Positions 48,414 to 57,401 of a stretch of 64,000 nt of DNA are shown here, in pieces. The stretch lies in contig NZ_KB913035.1 of NCBI RefSeq assembly GCF_000384255.1, positions 310,001 to 374,000 on the forward strand, read 5' to 3'. The number at the start of each line of letters is the position of its first letter. The stretch's first letter is position 1. A program made the position numbers and the translations under genes. The DNA comes from Methylotenera mobilis 13 (GTDB lineage: Bacteria > Pseudomonadota > Gammaproteobacteria > Burkholderiales > Methylophilaceae). A model generated the notes under the pieces. It saw nothing but the letters and a program-made list of their open reading frames with translations, searched no databases and had not been told where the DNA came from.

Positions 48414-50054
48414 TTAGCTAGAACTATCAGAGATGCTAAGCGCTACTGCTTCAGCTACTTTAATACCATCAACCCCCGCTGACAAAATCCCGCCTGCATA
48501 GCCAGCACCTTCGCCACAAGGGTATAAACCCTTGGTGTTAATGCTTTGCAGTGAGTCATCGTCACGCTTAATGCGGATAGGGCTAGAGGTGCGTGTTTCT
48601 ACCCCTGTCAGCACGCCATCAGCTAGGTCAAAGCCTTTTACTTGCTTAGCAAACTCAGGAATGGCCTCACGGATAGCGGTAATTGCAAACTCTGGCAGTA
48701 CAGATGCCAAATTGGTGAGATGTACACCTGGTTTGTATGAAGGTGTCACTTCACCAAGCTGGGTAGAGGGTTGGTTCAATAAAAAGTCACCAATTAACTG
48801 CCCAGGCGCATTGTAATTACTACCACCTGCGATAAAGGCCTGACTTTCTAATTGACGCTGTAGCTCCATGCCAGCCAGCGGATGGTCTGGATAGTCTTGC
48901 TCAGGCGTAATGCCAACCACAATCCCTGCATTGGCATTACGCTCATTGCGGCTGTACTGGCTCATACCATTGGTCACTACGCGGTTAGGCTCAGATGCTG
49001 CGGCAACTACCGTGCCGCCGGGGCACATGCAGAAACTGTAAACGGAGCGGCCATTTTTTGCATGATGCACGAGTTTGTAATCGGCTGCGCCAAGCTTAGT
49101 GAGTAAGTCCTCACTGTAGCTCTTACCGTATCGTGCCTTGTCGATGAGTGACTGTGGATGTTCGATACGAAAGCCAATTGAAAATGGTTTGGCTTCAATA
49201 TAAATGCCACGTTTATATACCATTTCAAACGTGTCACGCGCGCTATGGCCTACCGCTAACACCAAGTGATTCGTTGCAAGACGTTCACCAGTTTGCAATA
49301 CGACTGCTTTCACTTCGTTATTTTCAATTTCAATGTCGTCAACACGACTCTCGAATCGAATTTCACCGCCTAATTCAGTAATCGTTTTGCGCATTTCTTC
49401 AACCATCCCCACTAAACGGAATGTGCCGATATGCGGGTGGCTTACATACATAATTTCTTCTGGTGCGCCTGCTTTTACAAACTCCTGAATCACTTTGCGG
49501 CCATAATGTTTAGGGTCTTTGATTTGGCTATAAAGCTTACCGTCTGAGAAAGTGCCCGCACCACCCTCACCAAATTGCACGTTGGATTCTGGGTTAAGTG
49601 TACTTTTACGCCATAGGCCCCATGTGTCCTGCGTGCGTTTACGCACTTCTTTTCCACGCTCTAATACAATCGGTTTAAATCCAGATTGCGCTAAAATTAG
49701 TGCTGCAAAAATACCTGCGGGGCCAAACCCCACAATCACTGGCCTTAATTCAGGTGGAGATGAGGTCGTTGCAACATATTGATAACTGGTGTCAGGCGCA
49801 GTTTTAATGTGCGCATCTTTGCGAAACTTCGCTAATATTTTTTCTTCATTTTTGACTTCTACATCAAGACTGTACACATATAAAATAGCATGCGATTTGC
49901 GTGCGTCTACGCCGCGCTTAAATATATCAAAGTGAATCAAATCATTTTCTGGAATTTCTAAACGCTTAAGCAATGCTGCTTTAATTTCATCGGCTTGATG
50001 GATGAGCGATTGTGCGTTTTCAATCGGGAGTTTTACTTCAGTAATGCGTAACAT
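48414..50054 (-). CDS. Uncharacterised FAD-dependent dehydrogenase (COG2509 type)
   Basis: A 546-residue flavoprotein. An N-terminal roughly 100-residue domain (LRITEVKLPI, HFDIFKRGVDARKS) precedes a Rossmann FAD motif VIVGFGPAGIFAALILAQSG. The family signature NVQFGEGGAGTFSDGKLY, GHSARDTFEMVYKRG and the C-terminal GLYPCGEGAGYAGGILSAGVDG follow. It is widespread in bacteria without an assigned reaction. The gene stands alone, with about 110 bases to hda upstream. Confidence 0.85.
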   Translation of the reverse strand: MLRITEVKLPIENAQSLIHQADEIKAALLKRLEIPENDLIHFDIFKRGVDARKSHAILYVYSLDVEVKNEEKILAKFRKDAHIKTAPDTSYQYVATTSSPPELRPVIVGFGPAGIFAALILAQSGFKPIVLERGKEVRKRTQDTWGLWRKSTLNPESNVQFGEGGAGTFSDGKLYSQIKDPKHYGRKVIQEFVKAGAPEEIMYVSHPHIGTFRLVGMVEEMRKTITELGGEIRFESRVDDIEIENNEVKAVVLQTGERLATNHLVLAVGHSARDTFEMVYKRGIYIEAKPFSIGFRIEHPQSLIDKARYGKSYSEDLLTKLGAADYKLVHHAKNGRSVYSFCMCPGGTVVAAASEPNRVVTNGMSQYSRNERNANAGIVVGITPEQDYPDHPLAGMELQRQLESQAFIAGGSNYNAPGQLIGDFLLNQPSTQLGEVTPSYKPGVHLTNLASVLPEFAITAIREAIPEFAKQVKGFDLADGVLTGVETRTSSPIRIKRDDDSLQSINTKGLYPCGEGAGYAGGILSAGVDGIKVAEAVALSISDSSS

Positions 50055-50166
50055 AGGTGGTCACTTTAATAAGGGGAGTGTTTATCTGCCAATAGTGAGA
50101 TTTTACAGGAGATTGAATCAAGCGATAAAGCGCTGATAATCGCCTGCTATATCATGTCCATGAGAC

Positions 50167-50823
50167 TTAAGTTTCAAGATTCAATTGTAATAATTTTTTT
50201 AGCATAGGTACGGTCACAGGCTTCTTTTCAGTCAGCGACCAAACATCCAGCGCATCCAATACAGCCATCAGTGTTGGTAAATCACGACGCAGATAGCGCA
50301 GGCAGTAATCAACCACCTCATCTGGCAATTTTATGCCACGCTCTTTTGCATGTGTTTTAAGCGCTTGGGCTTTTTCTTCATCGGTCAGCGGATGCAGCTG
50401 GTAAACCAACCCCCATGCTAGTCTAGTGGCTAAGTCATCACGTAGATTCATTTGTGTGGGCGCTGCAATACCGCTGGAAATAAGAATGCCGCCTGACGCG
50501 CGTAGTTGATTGAATTGATCAAATAGTGCGATTTGCGCATCCTCATTTAATAAATGGGTATCGTCTGCAATAAAAAGCGGTAATTCGGACTGTGCCGCAA
50601 TGCGTTGGCAGGCTTGCAAAAGGTGAGACTTCCCACTGCCTTGTGCACCCCATAAGTAAATAAAACGCGCTTCTTCTGCGTAAGTAAGTGCTCGCTTCAA
50701 GCTGTGAAGTGCTTCAGCATTTTGACCCACAATAAAGTTATCCAACGTTGGCGGTGCCAAAGGCTGAATATCGAGCAATAATTGCTTGGTCGGAGATTGG
50801 TAATGATGATCCGTACTGTTCAT
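50167..50823 (-). CDS. hda: DnaA regulatory inactivator Hda
   Basis: A 218-residue DnaA-like AAA+ protein with Walker A WGAQGSGKSHLLQA, sensor and arginine-finger region (DDLATRLAWGLVYQL), and no DNA-binding domain IV. Hda with the beta clamp stimulates DnaA-ATP hydrolysis after initiation. The length and the adjacency to a PerM-family gene and divergent purM match the usual betaproteobacterial order. Confidence 0.92.
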   Translation of the reverse strand: MNSTDHHYQSPTKQLLLDIQPLAPPTLDNFIVGQNAEALHSLKRALTYAEEARFIYLWGAQGSGKSHLLQACQRIAAQSELPLFIADDTHLLNEDAQIALFDQFNQLRASGGILISSGIAAPTQMNLRDDLATRLAWGLVYQLHPLTDEEKAQALKTHAKERGIKLPDEVVDYCLRYLRRDLPTLMAVLDALDVWSLTEKKPVTVPMLKKLLQLNLET

Positions 50824-50827
50824 GCGG

Positions 50828-51910
50828 CTAACCTAAGTAAAAGCGACTGCTAAGATATTGTTGTTTTGCGTGTCTGAAGCCAACGGCAATCGCGGCTGAT
50901 ACAGGTAGTGCTAGTAGCACGCCTGCAAAACCAAATAGCTGGCCACCTGCCATGAGTGCAAAAATGACAACAAGCGGGTGAAGGCCGATACGATCCCCTA
51001 CTAGCCATGGCGTAAGTGCCATGCTCTCAACGAGTTGGCCCAAACCAAATACCACTAACATTGGAATAAGGTCGGCGAAATTGCCAAATTGTAATACACC
51101 GGAAATCAGCGCTAATGTTAAGCCTAACCCAAAGCCCAAATAGGGAATAAAACCCAGTAAGCCAGATAATATGCCGATAGGCAGTGCAAACTCGAGTCCT
51201 GCCATCCATAAACCAGTGGCGTAAAATATACTCATCAATACCATGACGGTGAGTTGTCCACGTAAAAACTCAGCCAGCACAGCGTCAATTTCAGAGGCAA
51301 TTTCTTGTGTTTTGGCAATCAGTTGGCGTGGCAGTAATGCACTAATTTTCTGCATGAAGATATTCCAATCCAGTAGCAAATAAAACAGTACCAGTGGAAT
51401 GAGTATCAAGTTGCCGAGCCAGCCAATTACTGCCATGCCATGATTGCTTAAGCTAAGCGCTATGTTTTTGGCAAAGTTACCTGTTGTTTTCCAGTTTTCA
51501 GTAAGAATAGCTTGAATCTGTGCAGGGTCAATTTCCGTACTGACGCCAAAATTCTTTTGTAACCAAGGTTCAAGATTGGCTTTTGCTGCATTTAAATACA
51601 CGGGAATTTTTTGAGAAATTTGTACAAACTCATGCTGCAATAACGGAATCATGATTAATACAATCATGGTTAAAACAGCTAGCAACAACAAAAGCACCAG
51701 TAATGTGGCAATGCTGCGGCTTGGTTTAAACGAAAATTTTCTTTGATGCCCCCCTAATTGAAGGGCTTCAATTTTGTTAACTAAAGGGTTAGCAATGTAC
51801 GCCAATATTGCCGCAATTAAAAAAGGCGTAAGTATTGGACCTAGCAAATAAATAAGGCCGAAAACCGATAAAACAGCCACCAGCCAAACGGTATTTGTGT
51901 GTTTGTTCAT
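50828..51910 (-). CDS. AI-2E family (PerM-like) transporter
   Basis: A 360-residue membrane protein with about eight helices, including ILTPFLIAAILAYIANPLVNKIE near the N-terminus and GILSGLLGFIPYLGFGLGL, typical of the AI-2E/PerM family. Members have been described as autoinducer exporters or Na+/H+ antiporters, so the substrate is not assignable here. It is 4 bases upstream of hda and divergent from purM. Confidence 0.88.
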   Translation of the reverse strand: MNKHTNTVWLVAVLSVFGLIYLLGPILTPFLIAAILAYIANPLVNKIEALQLGGHQRKFSFKPSRSIATLLVLLLLLAVLTMIVLIMIPLLQHEFVQISQKIPVYLNAAKANLEPWLQKNFGVSTEIDPAQIQAILTENWKTTGNFAKNIALSLSNHGMAVIGWLGNLILIPLVLFYLLLDWNIFMQKISALLPRQLIAKTQEIASEIDAVLAEFLRGQLTVMVLMSIFYATGLWMAGLEFALPIGILSGLLGFIPYLGFGLGLTLALISGVLQFGNFADLIPMLVVFGLGQLVESMALTPWLVGDRIGLHPLVVIFALMAGGQLFGFAGVLLALPVSAAIAVGFRHAKQQYLSSRFYLG

Positions 51911-52047
51911 TCTGCGCTTTCAGTAAAGTGTGGCTGATTTGGAAAAGCCTGCGTTTTCAGGCTTTCAACATTTCAGATAACTAAGCATTTCGGTTAAAAT
52001 AACATTATAACGATAGAACATACTTTTTGTAGAAAGCGAGAACCCCC

Positions 52048-53097
52048 TTGAGCGCCAATAATTCAGATAAAACTTCAATTAGCTACCGCGATGCTGGTGT
52101 TGATATTGAAGCGGGCGATGCGTTAGTTGAACAGATTAAACCGTTTGCCAAACGTACGATGCGCCCAGAAGTGTTGGGCGGTATTGGTGGTTTTGGCTCA
52201 TTGTTTGCCGTGCCGAAAAAATTTAACGAGCCAATTTTAGTATCAGGCACTGATGGCGTAGGCACAAAGCTTAAGTTAGCGTTTGAGCTAAACAAGCACG
52301 ATACCGTAGGTATCGATTTGGTGGCCATGAGCGTGAATGATATTTTGGTACAAGGCGCTGAGCCACTTTTCTTCTTGGATTATTTCGCATGCGGTAAATT
52401 AGAAGTTGGTGTTGCGGCACAAGTGATTAAAGGTATTGCTGAAGGCTGTGAGCAATCTGGTTGCGCATTGGTTGGCGGTGAAACCGCAGAAATGCCAGGC
52501 ATGTACCCAGCAGGTGAATATGATTTGGCAGGTTTTGCAGTAGGCTGTGTAGATAAAGCTAATTTGATTAATGGTACGACCATTGCCGCAGGCGATGTAG
52601 TGTTAGGCTTGGCTTCAAGTGGTGCACATTCAAACGGTTACTCACTGATTCGCAAATTGATTGAAAAATCAGGCATTGATTTTGAGTCTGATTTTCACGG
52701 TAGAAAATTCAAAGATGTGGTCATGGCACCAACACGTATTTATGTGAAATCTTTGTTGAAGCTGATTGAAGCAATGCCAGTAAAGGGCATGGCGCACATT
52801 ACAGGTGGCGGCATTACTGAGAATATCCCACGTGTATTGCCAGAAGGTTTAACCGCTGAAATCAAAGCATCTGGTTGGGAATTACCACCGTTGTTCCAAT
52901 GGTTGCAAGCACAGGGCAATATCGTCCCGAGCGAAATGTATAAAACGTTCAACTGCGGTATTGGCATGGCGATTATCATGGCGAAAGAAGACGCGGCTGC
53001 GGCTAAAGCATTGCTAGAAGCGGCGGGTGAGACAGTGTTTGAAATTGGTCACATTCGTACACAAAATGCAGGTGAAGCGCCAACCATTGTAGTTTAG
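52048..53097 (+). CDS. purM: Phosphoribosylformylglycinamidine cyclo-ligase
   Basis: A 349-residue AIR synthetase of purine biosynthesis. Signatures are [69 protein letters not shown] and [16 protein letters not shown]. The start is TTG at 52048 after AGAAAGCGAG. The commonly adjacent purN is absent. The next gene is a DUF3108 protein. Confidence 0.96.
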   Translation: MSANNSDKTSISYRDAGVDIEAGDALVEQIKPFAKRTMRPEVLGGIGGFGSLFAVPKKFNEPILVSGTDGVGTKLKLAFELNKHDTVGIDLVAMSVNDILVQGAEPLFFLDYFACGKLEVGVAAQVIKGIAEGCEQSGCALVGGETAEMPGMYPAGEYDLAGFAVGCVDKANLINGTTIAAGDVVLGLASSGAHSNGYSLIRKLIEKSGIDFESDFHGRKFKDVVMAPTRIYVKSLLKLIEAMPVKGMAHITGGGITENIPRVLPEGLTAEIKASGWELPPLFQWLQAQGNIVPSEMYKTFNCGIGMAIIMAKEDAAAAKALLEAAGETVFEIGHIRTQNAGEAPTIVV

Positions 53098-53217
53098 TCT
53101 ATATGTTGATTTAAACCATTTTAGAAAAAGCGGCTTGTTGTATAACAAAAACTTGTATAGCAAAATTAGGTCTGATGCGTTGAGCGTGATGTGTCTTAAA
53201 ATTAAGGAATTTTAGTG

Positions 53218-53973
53218 ATGAATCGAATCAAAGCATGGAACTTGTTATTTTGTTTGTTAATTGGTGTAGTAGCACTAGCGCCACAAGTTGCTTTATCTAA
53301 AACGAAGGCTGCTAAAGAAAATATTTCAAGCAGCCCTTTGCCTAAACGTATTCAGGCCACTTATGAAGTGACTAAAAATGGTGAGCCGTTTGCAAATGTG
53401 CACGAGCTATTTGTGGTTACTAAAAATGCTTATACGGTAGAAAGTACAACCAAAGGGTTGGGTGTTTATGCCTTACTTGGTGAGCGTAAGTTAAGTAGCG
53501 TTGGTGTGATCACTGCAAAAGGTTTGCAACCAACGCATTTCGAATTACACCAAGGCAACCATAAAAAGAAATCATTATTCACAGACTTTGATTGGGCAAA
53601 GCGCAGTCTGGTGATGACAATTAAGGGTAAGCAGGAAACGGCCGAACTTAAAGCTGGTACTCAAGATTTAGCGAGCTACGCATACCAGTTTATGTTTATG
53701 CGGGCATCGTTAAAAAATACGATTACCGTGCCACTGACCACCGGCAAGAAACTCAAGCAGTATCAGTATAAAGTGAACCCCGAGCAGAAAATCATTGATG
53801 GTGCGGGTGTGCAGTATAAAACCCTGCATTTGACACCAGCAGAGAAGGACGCATCAGAAACCAAAGAGCTTTGGTTGGCAACAGAACATTATTACGTGCC
53901 AGCGCGCATACTGATGATTGATGATGACGGCCATAAGTTAGAGCAAACCTTAACTGAATTGCGTATCGAATAG
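53218..53973 (+). CDS. DUF3108 domain exported protein
   Basis: A 251-residue protein with a signal peptide (LLFCLLIGVVALAPQVALS) and a DUF3108 domain. It shares GTQDLASYAYQFMFM, YKTLHLTP and ELWLATEHYYVPARIL with the protein at 8267-9364, so the two are paralogues. This one has no TonB-like linker and should be free in the periplasm. AAGGA precedes the ATG, and a GTG lies one codon upstream. The family has no established function. The purM-DUF3108-rsmB neighbourhood recurs in betaproteobacteria. Confidence 0.82.
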   Translation: MNRIKAWNLLFCLLIGVVALAPQVALSKTKAAKENISSSPLPKRIQATYEVTKNGEPFANVHELFVVTKNAYTVESTTKGLGVYALLGERKLSSVGVITAKGLQPTHFELHQGNHKKKSLFTDFDWAKRSLVMTIKGKQETAELKAGTQDLASYAYQFMFMRASLKNTITVPLTTGKKLKQYQYKVNPEQKIIDGAGVQYKTLHLTPAEKDASETKELWLATEHYYVPARILMIDDDGHKLEQTLTELRIE

Positions 53974-53999
53974 TGAGCCTAATGGCTGGGCTGTTTAAC

Positions 54000-54136
54000 T
54001 AGTGACTAAACGATAAGACACTAATCTAATTAACCAAGCAACTAAATCTAATCGTAATTAAGCCTTTAGTCACTACCATTAGTCACTAGAGTTTAAGTAA
54101 CAACAATTTAAGTAACAACAATTTAAGTAACAACAG
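54000..54136. repeat. Cluster of short direct and inverted repeats upstream of the RsmB-like gene
   Basis: Three tandem copies of the 15-mer TTTAAGTAACAACAA occur at 54092-54106, 54107-54121 and 54122-54136 (the last ends in G). TTAGTCACTA is directly repeated at 54066-54075 and 54079-54088. TAGTGACTAAA (54000-54010) is the exact reverse complement of TTTAGTCACTA (54065-54075). The array ends about 24 bases before the ATG. Confidence 0.8.
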
Positions 54137-54159
54137 AAAACAATACAAAGAGAATCAAT

Positions 54160-55701
54160 ATGACGCCTAATTTAATTCGGCAAGCTGCAATCGTTTTATC
54201 TAATCTACTAACCTTTAGTAGCCCTGCTGATGCGAAGTTAAGTGAATTTTTCCGTAACAATCGTGATTTAGGTACCAAAGAGCGTGCATTTGTGGCGGAA
54301 AGCGTTTATGGGGTTTTACGTCGCTTGCGTTTTCTAAGCACAGTCACGGCTAACGATGAAAATGACCCTGATGATGCGCGTAAATTGATTTTAGCTTGGC
54401 TATTGCGCGTACAAGGCATGAGCATTCGTGAGCTAGAGCCAATGTTGAGCGAGCAGCAAAAAGAATGGGCACATCTCATCAAAGCCAAGTCTACAGATAA
54501 TTTACCATTAGCTGTGCAAGCTGACGTGCGTGACTGGCTGTGGGACAAGCTAGTTGCACAATATGGTGAGGCTGAGGCGTTAACCATTGCGCGTAGCATG
54601 CATGAGCAAGCAACGCTGGATTTGCGTGTGAATACGATTAAAGGCACGCGTGACGAAGTGATGGCAAAATTTATTGCTGAAAATACCTCAGGCGAAATGA
54701 ACGTGACTAAAACCCCTTACTCACCGATTGGCCTTCGTATGCCCAATCGCTTGAATATTGGCCGTCACGTTTTGTTTACTGAAGGCAAGATTGAAGTGCA
54801 AGATGAAGGTAGCCAGTTATTGGCACATTTGGTTGCTGCTAAGCGCGGCATGATGGTGGCTGATTTCTGTGCTGGTGCTGGCGGCAAGACTTTGGCCATT
54901 GGCGCGTTAATGCGGAATACAGGCCGTTTGTACGCATTTGATGTATCAGAAAAGCGCCTACATAATTTAGGGCAGCGTTTAAAACGTTCAGGATTAAGCA
55001 ACTTGAACGCACAAGTCATTAGCAGTGAAACTGATCCTAAACTAAAACGCTTAAATGGAAAATTTGACCGCGTGCTGGTGGATGCACCTTGCAGTGGTCT
55101 AGGCACTTTGCGTCGGAATCCTGATCTTAAATGGCGCCAAACGCCACAAGATGTTGCCGAGCTTAATGTTAAACAAACCAATATTTTAGCGCGTGCCGCT
55201 AAGTTAACTAAAGTGGGCGGGCGTTTGATTTACGCAACTTGTAGTTTGTTGCGCGACGAGAATGAGCAAATTGCGGAGCAGTTCTTAGCAACACACCCTG
55301 ACTTTAAGCTGATGAATGCGGCAGAGATTTTAGCGCAACATCAGATTCAGCTTGATACTGGCGATTACTTGAAGTTATTACCGCACTTACATAATACGGA
55401 TGGTTTTTTTGCAGCGGTTTTTGAGAAGCTAGATGCCGCAAGTGTTGCAAACACTGATATCCCAGCTGAGAAAAGTACATCAGAAGAAGCACCTGATTTG
55501 GCGGTAGCGCCAGAAAGTGTGGAGGATGTAAGCGCAACAGAGGGTGAGCCAGTGAAAGCTAAGGTAAAAAAAACTGCCGTTAAAAAGACTACAGATAAAG
55601 ACGCAGCAGTTAAAAAGTCAGCAGTGAAGAAAGAGCCGAAAGAGGTTAAGCCAAAATCTGTAAAGGCCAGTGCGGCAAAAACAAAAGCGGTAAAAGCGTA
55701 A
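54160..55701 (+). CDS. RsmB/NOP-family RNA cytosine-5 methyltransferase with histone-H1-like tail
   Basis: A 513-residue protein. An N-terminal helical NusB-like region (about residues 1-140) is followed by the m5C methyltransferase domain with SAM motif DFCAGAGGKT (235-244) and two catalytic cysteines, C311 (DAPCSGLGTLRRNPD) and C361 (ATCSLLRDENEQ). Residues from about 429 form an extension not needed for the fold: acidic at first, then Lys/Ala-rich (KKTAVKK, KKSAVKKEPK repeats) to the end, as in histone-H1-like or AlgP-type tails. E. coli RsmB methylates 16S rRNA C967. The exact target here is inferred. Confidence 0.87.
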   Translation: MTPNLIRQAAIVLSNLLTFSSPADAKLSEFFRNNRDLGTKERAFVAESVYGVLRRLRFLSTVTANDENDPDDARKLILAWLLRVQGMSIRELEPMLSEQQKEWAHLIKAKSTDNLPLAVQADVRDWLWDKLVAQYGEAEALTIARSMHEQATLDLRVNTIKGTRDEVMAKFIAENTSGEMNVTKTPYSPIGLRMPNRLNIGRHVLFTEGKIEVQDEGSQLLAHLVAAKRGMMVADFCAGAGGKTLAIGALMRNTGRLYAFDVSEKRLHNLGQRLKRSGLSNLNAQVISSETDPKLKRLNGKFDRVLVDAPCSGLGTLRRNPDLKWRQTPQDVAELNVKQTNILARAAKLTKVGGRLIYATCSLLRDENEQIAEQFLATHPDFKLMNAAEILAQHQIQLDTGDYLKLLPHLHNTDGFFAAVFEKLDAASVANTDIPAEKSTSEEAPDLAVAPESVEDVSATEGEPVKAKVKKTAVKKTTDKDAAVKKSAVKKEPKEVKPKSVKASAAKTKAVKA

Positions 55702-55707
55702 GTCATC

Positions 55708-55736
55708 AAGGGTAAGATTTAATCTTACCCTTTTTT
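55708..55736 (+). terminator. Terminator after the RsmB-like gene
   Basis: AAGGGTAAGATT and AATCTTACCCTT form a stem closed by a very small loop and end in a six-T run (55731-55736) starting seven bases after the stop codon. It separates the methyltransferase transcript from the structured leader that follows. Confidence 0.9.
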
Positions 55737-55776
55737 ATTTTGTAAAAAATTATTGGTGGGCTGTACCCCATCGCAC

Positions 55777-55880
55777 TAATCCTCATACCGACGAGACCGT
55801 GAAGGTCTTCACCGTGGAATATACCAGCTTCAGCTGGTTATTCACACGCGAAAGCACGGAATGGCTAGGCGGTAGGATTA
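55777..55880 (+). ncRNA. Putative structured leader RNA upstream of the DAACS transporter
   Basis: About 104 bases fold into a closed multi-stem element. P1 pairs TAATCCT (55777-55783) with AGGATTA (55874-55880) and, past a CAT bulge, ACCG (55787-55790) with CGGT (55870-55873). P2 is AGACC/GGTCT (55794-55798 / 55804-55808) with a GTGAA loop. P3 pairs CCGTG (55812-55816) with CACGG (55855-55859), stacked directly on the hairpin 55817-55843 (11 pairs, one bulged T, loop TTCA). A GCGAAAGC GNRA-type mini-loop is at 55848-55855. An alternative pairing GTGAA/TTCAC (55799-55803 / 55808-55812) excludes P2 and weakens P3. I cannot match it to a riboswitch class I know. Confidence 0.5.
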
Positions 55881-55888
55881 TTTAGTGG

Positions 55889-55915
55889 AATAGCTATACA
55901 TCGTACGTAGCTATT
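55889..55915 (+). other. Hairpin downstream of the structured element, in the symporter leader
   Basis: AATAGCTA and TAGCTATT form a perfect 8-bp stem with an 11-base loop. It lies between the multi-stem element and the symporter gene, without a T run. It could be part of an expression platform. The rest of 55916-56040 is AT-rich, and I see no other feature in it. Confidence 0.45.
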
Positions 55916-56040
55916 GAAGTAGTTATCAGCGTCAGTGAGACATCACTAAGTAAGAGATTAGAGTTGTCAGCCTGTTTTCACTTATTTTTGAATACGATGT
56001 AGCTGAATTTCTCACAATTATTGATAAAGGCTTTTGTTGT

Positions 56041-57300
56041 ATGAAATTACCCAGCCTCAACCTCCAGATATTACTTGCGGCAATCATAGGTGTTTTAGTG
56101 GGGATGTATTTCCACACATTAGGTACTGAACATCAACTGGTAAAAGTTGGCCTCTATACTGCTGGATTAGCCGGTACGCTCTTTATTGATTTACTCAAGA
56201 TGATTCTGATACCACTCGTGTTTTGCTCAATCTCAGTGGGAATCGCTAATTTGCGCGCGCATCAGCAAATGCATCGTGTTTGGGTCACAACGCTTATTTA
56301 CTTTACAGCAACCATGATGATTGCGATTAGCTTAGGATTATTGGCAGCCAATTACTTTAAGCCAGGTAGTGGTTTACATATCACGATGTTTGCAGACGCC
56401 ATGCAGGGATTTGAAGCAAAGCAATTGCCTCTGCCTGAGTTCTTTGCACAGTTCTTACATGGCTTGTTTATGAATCCATTTGAGGCCTTAGCGAAAGGTA
56501 ATGTGCTCGCTGTAGTGATGTTTGCACTTATTTTGGGAGTAGCTCTGGTAGTAGGTGGTGACCGCTTCAAACACTTACATCGACTATTACAAGAAGCGCT
56601 AGACATTACAATGCTGATTGTGCGATGGGTCATGTATCTAGCACCTCTCGGTATTATGGCACTTCTGATTCGGTTAATCGCAGTGCAGGATGTGATGATG
56701 CTGAGCATGTTAGGTAAGTTTGTTGCGGTCGTTGTCGGCGTTACCTTATTGCATGGTGTGGTGGTGTTACCTCTTGTGCTATATGTAGTCACACGAAAGT
56801 CACCATGGTGGTTATTTCACGGCTCACGTGAGGCTTTGTTGACAGCATTTGCGACGAGTTCAAGCTCTGCCACTTTACCTGTGACGATGCGTTGCGTCAC
56901 ACAACGCTTACATGTAAAGCCAGAAATTGCTGGCTTTGTGGTGCCTTTGGGAGCGACCATTAATATGGATGGCACTGCGTTGTATGAAGCGATTGCCGCG
57001 CTGTTTATTGCTAATCTGGTTGGTGTGGAGCTAAGCTTTGTGCAACAGTTAATCGTATTTCTTACTGCAATGATTGCTGCAATGGGTGCGCCAGGGATTC
57101 CTAGTGCAGGGATGGTGACCATGGTGATGGTATTGCAATCAGTAGGTTTGCCAGCTGAAGCCATCGCGATTTTACTTCCTATTGACCGCTTATTAGATAC
57201 TTTGCGTACTACAGTGAATGTGCAGGGTGATATTGTGGGTAGTTTAGTTGTGCAAAAACTTACCCTGGATGCGCCGAGTAAAGTGGTTGTTGCTAGCTAA
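56041..57300 (+). CDS. Dicarboxylate/amino acid:cation symporter (DAACS family)
   Basis: A 419-residue transporter of the GltPh/GltP/DctA fold. Hallmarks are the serine-rich hairpin FATSSSSATLPVT, the TM7 motif NMDGTALYE, the second re-entrant loop GAPGIPSAG, and TM8 PIDRLLDTLRTTVNVQGD. The substrate is an acidic amino acid or C4-dicarboxylate with Na+ or H+, and the sequence does not decide which. AAAGG precedes the ATG. A 339-base leader with a structured element lies upstream. Confidence 0.92.
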   Translation: MKLPSLNLQILLAAIIGVLVGMYFHTLGTEHQLVKVGLYTAGLAGTLFIDLLKMILIPLVFCSISVGIANLRAHQQMHRVWVTTLIYFTATMMIAISLGLLAANYFKPGSGLHITMFADAMQGFEAKQLPLPEFFAQFLHGLFMNPFEALAKGNVLAVVMFALILGVALVVGGDRFKHLHRLLQEALDITMLIVRWVMYLAPLGIMALLIRLIAVQDVMMLSMLGKFVAVVVGVTLLHGVVVLPLVLYVVTRKSPWWLFHGSREALLTAFATSSSSATLPVTMRCVTQRLHVKPEIAGFVVPLGATINMDGTALYEAIAALFIANLVGVELSFVQQLIVFLTAMIAAMGAPGIPSAGMVTMVMVLQSVGLPAEAIAILLPIDRLLDTLRTTVNVQGDIVGSLVVQKLTLDAPSKVVVAS

Positions 57301-57401
57301 TAAAGTCACCAAACGTTTCTCCATACATTGCGTGTGAGTCATAGCTCAATTAAGTGATTAGGCGATAGGATGGGATGCGCGCGCTGATATAGTTAAATAC
57401 T

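Noticed and set aside
55799-55885. Small ORF starting GTG at 55799 inside the structured leader
   Set aside because: There is no Shine-Dalgarno, the start is GTG in a stem, and the extensive base-pairing accounts for the sequence better than coding does.
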